Part shown: one piece after another, positions 56,581-64,000 of the stretch
Layout of the letters: the number at the start of each line of letters is the position of its first letter
Position numbering within the stretch: the stretch's first letter is position 1
Source: Rhizobacter sp964253025
GTDB lineage: Bacteria > Pseudomonadota > Gammaproteobacteria > Burkholderiales > Burkholderiaceae_C
Assembly: GCF_964253025.1 (NCBI RefSeq)
Contig: NZ_CAXUQC020000001.1
Location: forward strand, 3,658,001 to 3,722,000
Length of the DNA: 64,000 bases
Direction: 5' to 3'
Translations under genes and position numbers: made by a program
Notes under the pieces: generated by a model
The model's database searches: none
Seen by the model: only the letters and a program-made list of their open reading frames with translations
Told to the model about the DNA's origin: nothing

Positions 56581-57867
56581 CTATGGATATAGTCCACGTT
56601 CCTCGCGCGCGATCAGGATCCGCTCGCAGGCCACGGCAAACGTCCCGGTGCGCAAGGTGATCTGGTGCCGGTCGGCGGTTTCCCAGATGTGGTTCAGCGC
56701 ATCGACCATGATCTTGTCGAGCCGCTGGTTGATCTCGTCCTCGGTCCAGAAGAAACTGCTGAAGTCCTGCACCCATTCGAAGTAGCTGACGGTCACGCCG
56801 CCGGCGTTGCAGATGACGTCCGGCACCACGAGGATGTTGCGCTCGCGGAGCACGTCGTCGGCAGACGGGAGGGTCGGCCCGTTGGCACCTTCGAGCACGA
56901 GCTTGGCCTTGATGCGGTTCGCGCGTTCAGGAGTGATCTGGCCCTCGAGGGCCGCCGGGATGAGGATGTCGCAGTCGACATCCCAGAAGGACTCGTTGTC
57001 GATCTTCTCGCCCTTGGGATGGGCGGCCACGCCGCCTTCGCGGCGGATCAGGTCGAGGGTGGACTTCATCTCGAAGCCGTCGGGGTTGTACACCGTGCCG
57101 GTGTGGTCCTGCATGGCGACCAGGCGACCACCCGCCTGCACGAAGAGGTCGGCCGCCGTGCCGCCCACGTTGCCCATGCCCTGCACGGCGATGCGGGCCC
57201 CTTCCAGCGGCAGGCCGATGCGACGCGCCGCCTCGCGGCCGGTGATGAACACGCCGCGGCCCGTCGCCTTCACCCGGCCGAGCGAGCCCCCCAGGTGGAT
57301 GGGCTTGCCCGTGACCACGCCGGTGGCCGTGGCCCCGGTGTTCATGGAGTAGGTATCCATCATCCAGGCCATCACCTGGGCGTTGGTGTTGACGTCGGGG
57401 GCGGGGATGTCGCGCTGCGGGCCGATGATGAAACCGATTTCGCTGGTGTAGCGGCGGGTGACCCGCTCGAGTTCCTTGCGGGACAGCTCCTTCGGGTCCA
57501 GGCGGATGCCGCCTTTGGCGCCGCCGAACGGCAAGCCGACGGCCGCGGTCTTCACCGTCATCCACGCCGAGAGGGCCATCACTTCTTCCAGCGTCACGTC
57601 AGGGTGATAGCGCACGCCGCCCTTGCCCGGCCCGCGAGACAGGTTGTGCTGCACCCGGTAGCCCTCGAAGTGCCGCACGCTGCCGTCGTCCATCTCGATC
57701 GGCACGTCGACGATGAGGGCGCGCTTCGGGCGCTTCAGCGTCTCGACCCACCGGGCATACGTGCCGAGGTACGGGACGACACGGTCGACCTGGGACAGGT
57801 AGGTGGCCCACGGGCTCGACGGCTCGGTGCTCACGAAGGACAGCGGTGTGGAGTTCTCTGGTTTCAT
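56581..57867 (-). CDS. gdhA: Glutamate dehydrogenase
   Basis: A 428-residue Glu/Leu/Phe/Val-type dehydrogenase. The catalytic Lys lies in PFGGAKGGIRLDPKEL (with the upstream GPGKGGVRYHPDV), and the dinucleotide fold begins IAVQGMGNVGG. Sequence and length fit NAD(P)-dependent glutamate dehydrogenase, linking ammonia and 2-oxoglutarate. ATG 57867 follows GAGG, whose bases pair in a leader hairpin (57875-57896). The stop is immediately followed by the 53-bp repeat. Confidence 0.93.
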   Translation of the reverse strand: MKPENSTPLSFVSTEPSSPWATYLSQVDRVVPYLGTYARWVETLKRPKRALIVDVPIEMDDGSVRHFEGYRVQHNLSRGPGKGGVRYHPDVTLEEVMALSAWMTVKTAAVGLPFGGAKGGIRLDPKELSRKELERVTRRYTSEIGFIIGPQRDIPAPDVNTNAQVMAWMMDTYSMNTGATATGVVTGKPIHLGGSLGRVKATGRGVFITGREAARRIGLPLEGARIAVQGMGNVGGTAADLFVQAGGRLVAMQDHTGTVYNPDGFEMKSTLDLIRREGGVAAHPKGEKIDNESFWDVDCDILIPAALEGQITPERANRIKAKLVLEGANGPTLPSADDVLRERNILVVPDVICNAGGVTVSYFEWVQDFSSFFWTEDEINQRLDKIMVDALNHIWETADRHQITLRTGTFAVACERILIAREERGLYP

Positions 57868-57874
57868 GGAAGGA

Positions 57875-57896
57875 CCTCGGACGGAAGTGTCCGAGG
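57875..57896 (-). promoter_or_regulatory. Leader hairpin occluding the gdhA ribosome-binding site
   Basis: On the minus strand, CCTCGGAC and GTCCGAGG form a perfect 8-bp stem with the 6-base loop ACTTCC. The right arm contains the GAGG Shine-Dalgarno 7 bp before the ATG, so the structure could limit translation. Confidence 0.5.
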
Positions 57897-57928
57897 ACCA
57901 TACTGCAACGGGCGTGCCAAAGTCGACT

Positions 57929-58495
57929 TCAGGGAGTTGCGACATCCGACTGGGACGGCGACGCGCTCCGGCGGCGTCCGAGCGCAACGGCGATGAGCCC
58001 CGCGGCGAGCAGCAGCCCGGCCCCGGGTTCCGGTACCGGCGCGGCCAGGGCGAAGTTCAGGTTGCCTGAATAGGAGGCCCGCGTCAGGTTGAACGGCGAC
58101 CCGAGCAGGCCCTCGACCACCAGCGTGTAGAGGCCCGAGCGCAAGGTGACCGGCGCGAAGTCCACCAGGCGCGACGGGGAGCTGGGGCCGCCGCTGCCAG
58201 CATGATCCCAGCCATCGGCCACTTCCGTGCCGTAGCGGTAGAGGCTGGCATCGAACTCACGCGCGAATTCCCGGCCGGCGCCGGCCTGCAATTGGCCGGA
58301 GAAGGTCAACTCGCTGCCCGGGGCGACGAAGAAGACGAACCAGTCCTCGAAGGGCCGGTTCACGCGATGGACGGCACGGATGTCGATGGACTCCGGACTG
58401 TCGATGTAGCCCAGGGGTCGGATGAGGTCGATGGCGTGAACCTGCGGGCTCAAGGCCAGCAGGCACGGAATGACAAGGGCGTGGCGAAGGTTCAT
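57929..58495 (-). CDS. PEP-CTERM sorted exported protein
   Basis: A 188-residue protein with an N-terminal signal (ALVIPCLLALSPQVHA) and the C-terminal PEP-CTERM signature: VPEPGAGLLLAAGLIAVALG followed by RRR. Such proteins are handled by an exosortase and anchored or released outside the cell. The middle is beta-rich and Ser/Gly-rich (FVAPGSELTFSGQLQAGAG). No exosortase is in the window. ATG 58495 has GGAG upstream. Divergent from the orphan binding protein. Confidence 0.85.
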   Translation of the reverse strand: MNLRHALVIPCLLALSPQVHAIDLIRPLGYIDSPESIDIRAVHRVNRPFEDWFVFFVAPGSELTFSGQLQAGAGREFAREFDASLYRYGTEVADGWDHAGSGGPSSPSRLVDFAPVTLRSGLYTLVVEGLLGSPFNLTRASYSGNLNFALAAPVPEPGAGLLLAAGLIAVALGRRRSASPSQSDVATP

Positions 58496-58685
58496 GAGAG
58501 CTCCGTTCGAGTTGAGGGTCGTCTCCGTGGCCCCAACGCGCGGCCACTCATCGGTGGCCAGCTGCCCCTTCCACTGCTGCGCAATGTAGGCGAGGTCCTG
58601 TGGCCACTCAACAACCCTGCGTGCATGGAGTTCGGGATTGACGTGTGAACCAGTTCGCAGCATTGCGTGACCCGGTGCAACAGAT

Positions 58686-58691
58686 CTAGGG
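58686..58691. promoter_or_regulatory. CTAGGG box upstream of the orphan binding-protein gene
   Basis: ATCTAGGGAAAACCCTTGT at 58684-58702 lies about 70 bp before the gene. It matches the boxes at 19613 and 45883 in the core and the following A/T-rich step. The 263-bp spacer contains no gene. Confidence 0.35.
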
Positions 58692-58758
58692 AAAACCCTT
58701 GTTTAACGCTAAAGTCGCGCCGATTGCGGTACCCCCGCGCCCTCCTCCAGGTCTTCCC

Positions 58759-59907
58759 ATGCGTACCCTGCACACCTCCCTGCGTCTTCCTTCGTTGACC
58801 CGCCGCGCCGTGCTGGCTGCGGCCCTGGCCGCCGCGCTGCCCGCCTGGGCTGCGGGCGAGCCGATCGTCGTGGGACAGGTGGCCCCGCTGAGCGGCCCGC
58901 AGGGCGTGACGGGCCGGGCGATGAGCGCCGGTGCCAAGCTCTACTTCGACTCGGTCAATGCCAAGGGTGGCGTCAAGGGCCGCCCCATCAGTTTCATCGT
59001 CAAGGACGATGCGCAGAATCCCGTCGAGACCGTGCGCCTCACCAAGGAACTCATCGCCACCGCATCGCCCGTGGCCATGATCGGCACGGTGGGCACCACC
59101 AACCTGGAAGCGCTCGCCAAGGACGGCGTGCTCGCCCAGCGCAAGGTCTCGATGATCGGCGCCGTGTCCGGCGCTGCATCCGTGGCCCAGGCCGAAGGCA
59201 TGCATGTCGTGAAGGCCAGCTACCACGATGAAGTCGCCCGCCTCTTCACCCAGCTGAGCCAGCTGGGCATCAAGAGCGTCGGCCTCGTGTACCAGAACGA
59301 CGGCCTGGGCAAGGACGTGCTGGCTGGCGCCGAAATCGCCGCCAAGAAGACGGGCGTCGCCCTCGTGGCCAAGACGTCCTATGCACGCAACACCACCGAT
59401 GTCGCCGCGAGCGTGGCAGACATGCGGACGGCAGCACCGCAGGTGGTGCTGCTGGGGGCGACCACGGCCGCCGCCGTCGAGTTCATCAAGCAGTACGGCG
59501 CGGCCGGCGGCACGGCCACCCTCTACGGCATGTCCATCATCGACACCGACGCCCTGCTCAAGGCCCTCGGCCCCAAGGGCGCGCGCGGCTATGCCTTCTC
59601 GGTGGTCCTGCCCCTGTCCAAGGAAACGACCCGCCCGGTGGTTCGCGAGTACCTCCAGCTTCGCCAGGCGTCGAACGATGCCAACCTGTCGGCCCGTTCG
59701 ATCGAGGGCTACATCGCCGCCAAGGCCCTGGTGAAGGCCCTCGAGGGCGTCGCCAATCCGACCGCGCCCACCGTGACGGCCGCGCTGGCTGCTGCCCGCT
59801 CGATCGACGTCGGCGGCTACGTGCTCGACTTCTCGCAGCGCAACCGCACCGGCTCGCAATACGTCGACTTCGCGATGTTCGGCGCCGACGGCAAGATCGT
59901 TCAGTAA
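58759..59907 (+). CDS. Orphan amino-acid-type ABC binding protein
   Basis: A 382-residue LivK-like periplasmic protein. A Tat- or Sec-type signal (TRRAVLAAALAAALPAWAA) is followed by IVVGQVAPLSGPQGVTGRAM, GAKLYFDSVNAKGGVKGRPI, VGTTNLEAL and GYVLDFSQRNRTGSQYVDFA. No permease or ATPase is adjacent, so it may use another importer. A CTAGGG box precedes it and a hairpin follows at 59912-59934. Confidence 0.85.
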   Translation: MRTLHTSLRLPSLTRRAVLAAALAAALPAWAAGEPIVVGQVAPLSGPQGVTGRAMSAGAKLYFDSVNAKGGVKGRPISFIVKDDAQNPVETVRLTKELIATASPVAMIGTVGTTNLEALAKDGVLAQRKVSMIGAVSGAASVAQAEGMHVVKASYHDEVARLFTQLSQLGIKSVGLVYQNDGLGKDVLAGAEIAAKKTGVALVAKTSYARNTTDVAASVADMRTAAPQVVLLGATTAAAVEFIKQYGAAGGTATLYGMSIIDTDALLKALGPKGARGYAFSVVLPLSKETTRPVVREYLQLRQASNDANLSARSIEGYIAAKALVKALEGVANPTAPTVTAALAAARSIDVGGYVLDFSQRNRTGSQYVDFAMFGADGKIVQ

Positions 59908-59911
59908 GCGG

Positions 59912-59934
59912 GACGCGCGGGTTTTCCGCGCGTC
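59912..59934 (+). terminator. Hairpin after the orphan binding-protein gene
   Basis: GACGCGCGG and CCGCGCGTC form a 9-bp stem with the loop GTTTT, 4 bp after the stop. No T-run follows, so termination is uncertain. The remaining spacer to 60152 contains nothing convincing. Confidence 0.45.
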
Positions 59935-60151
59935 ACATCAGGGAAAGTCCTCGCGCGCGGGGGCTTGACCCAATTCTTTACCGATTCAGAATCCGCACGC
60001 TGGATCGATAAAGGCTTTGCGGGCGACCGCGTGATGCGTCTCCCTCGTCCGGAGCGCCTCACGCAGGGCCCCTGCAAGCCACCCCTCATCGTGCTTCGTC
60101 GATCCGGCCACGCCTGGGCATTGCGCCCCGACCACCGATCGAGGAAGACGA

Positions 60152-63391
<3,240 letters not shown>

Positions 63392-63420
63392 GCGATTCGC
63401 GGCCGATGGCCGCGCCCCAG

Positions 63421-63448
63421 GGCCCTGCCACGTCGGCAGGGCCTTTTT
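63421..63448 (+). terminator. Intrinsic terminator after pulA
   Basis: GGCCCTGCC and GGCAGGGCC form a perfect 9-bp stem around ACGTC, followed by TTTTT. It ends 20 bp before the second malE, so that gene needs read-through or its own promoter. Confidence 0.88.
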
Positions 63449-63468
63449 GCTGTCCCGGAGAAAGAACC

Positions 63469-64000
63469 ATGCAGTACCGTTCCACCCCCCGCCGCCTGGC
63501 CGCGACCTGCGCGGCCGCGCTTTCACTCGTGCTCGGCATCCCGATGGCAGGAACCGCACGCGCTGCCGAGCCCGGCGTCCTGACGCTCTGGATGAACAAC
63601 GACAAGGGCTATCACGGCGTGCAGAAGGTGGCCGCCGACTACACGCGCAAGACGGGCATCCGGGTGCGCGTGATGCCGTTCAATGGCAGCACCGGCCGTT
63701 TCGAGGACGTCAACGCGCCGAAACAGAACGGTGCGGCGAACGGCACCCACTCGACCGATGCGCCCGGTGGTTTCGAGGCCGCCATGAAGGCCGGGCAGGG
63801 TCCGGACATCTGGATCTGGCCCCACGACCGGCTGGGCGGTTGGGTGAAGGCCGGCTGGCTGGCGCCGCTGCAGCCCGATACCGAGTTGCGTCGCGACATC
63901 GTTCAAGTGGGCTGGGATGCGGTGACACAGGGCGGCTCGGTCTGGGCGTACCCCATGGCCGTGGAGTCGGTGGCACTCATCTACAACAAGGACCTGCTGC
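63469..64000 (+). CDS. Second maltose/maltodextrin-binding protein, N-terminal part (runs off the right edge)
   Basis: A frame of 177 codons from ATG 63469 (GGAG upstream) to the window end. A signal peptide (CAAALSLVLGIPMAGTARA) precedes LTLWMNNDKGYHGVQKVAAD and GPDIWIWPHDRLGGWV, which align with malE at 24183. It has an extra segment of about 22-25 residues (FNGSTGRFEDVNAPKQN, then GTHSTDAPGGFEAAM) not in the first copy. It probably serves pullulan-derived dextrins. Its end and any permeases lie outside the window. Confidence 0.9.
   Translation, partial: MQYRSTPRRLAATCAAALSLVLGIPMAGTARAAEPGVLTLWMNNDKGYHGVQKVAADYTRKTGIRVRVMPFNGSTGRFEDVNAPKQNGAANGTHSTDAPGGFEAAMKAGQGPDIWIWPHDRLGGWVKAGWLAPLQPDTELRRDIVQVGWDAVTQGGSVWAYPMAVESVALIYNKDLL

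Noticed and set aside
60001..60150. A sigma-70 promoter upstream of pulA (TTGACC at about 59966)
   Set aside because: The matching -10 hexamer is weak (three of six) and other spacings are equally possible.

Overview
The window is about 64 kb of GC-rich, gene-dense DNA from a bacterial chromosome. Several features point to a betaproteobacterium of the order Burkholderiales, probably near the Roseateles/Mitsuaria/Rubrivivax group. These are a tripartite-tricarboxylate (Bug-type) binding protein beside glucarate dehydratase, a glucokinase fused to an RpiR regulator, an Entner-Doudoroff operon, a PEP-CTERM protein and a 3-hydroxybutyrate oligomer hydrolase. The placement is inferred from gene families only; there is no rRNA or tRNA in the window to test it.

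Layout. 0-7.2 kb: small hypothetical genes, a Tat-exported PhoX-type protein, a glucarate pair (gudD plus a Bug binding protein) behind a LacI-type palindrome, an HtrA-like protease and a 51-residue DUF3096 protein with a TTG start. 7.2-11.7 kb: a transporter, then a translationally coupled ada / 2OG-oxygenase / alkB alkylation-repair operon and a LysE exporter. 11.7-19.5 kb: central sugar catabolism, with edd-eda-zwf on the minus strand, divergent pgl-hexR on the plus strand, a SHOCT lipid-free secreted protein and a stand-alone glk. 19.9-32.3 kb: a maltodextrin locus on the plus strand (maltoporin, alpha-glucosidase, malK, malE, malF, malG, a stand-alone CBM41 protein, a MalS-like lipoprotein amylase and a glucokinase-RpiR fusion). 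32.3-38.4 kb: small housekeeping or unknown genes, plus a cell-wall pair (LdtD-like transpeptidase and MepK-like endopeptidase). 38.4-45.2 kb: a TctDE/GltR-type two-component system followed by a glucose/mannose-type ABC importer. 45.3-54.4 kb: a PAS-LuxR regulator, a 3HB-oligomer hydrolase, and a liv-type importer ending in a periplasmic asparaginase. 54.4-58.5 kb: repeat-rich DNA, two small genes, glutamate dehydrogenase and a PEP-CTERM protein. 58.7-64 kb: an orphan amino-acid-type binding protein, a secreted pullulanase and the start of a second malE.

How it fits together. Alpha-glucans would be cut outside or in the periplasm by pullulanase and MalS. The products would cross the outer membrane through LamB, be imported by MalEFGK and be cut to glucose by the cytoplasmic GH13 enzyme. 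Either of two glucokinases would phosphorylate the glucose, and Zwf-Pgl-Edd-Eda would oxidise it. HexR-like palindromes in front of edd/pgl, glk and lamB suggest that one regulator ties sugar entry to the Entner-Doudoroff pathway. The parallel GtsABCD-type importer has its own two-component system and phased direct repeats in its promoter region.

The unexplained features are repeats and operator-like motifs: a 53-bp element starting at the base after two stop codons, a 35-bp array, a 29-bp array that copies the tail of a luxR gene, a recurring CTAGGG box, and a hairpin covering the gdhA ribosome-binding site. No CRISPR array, insertion sequence, phage or tRNA was seen.
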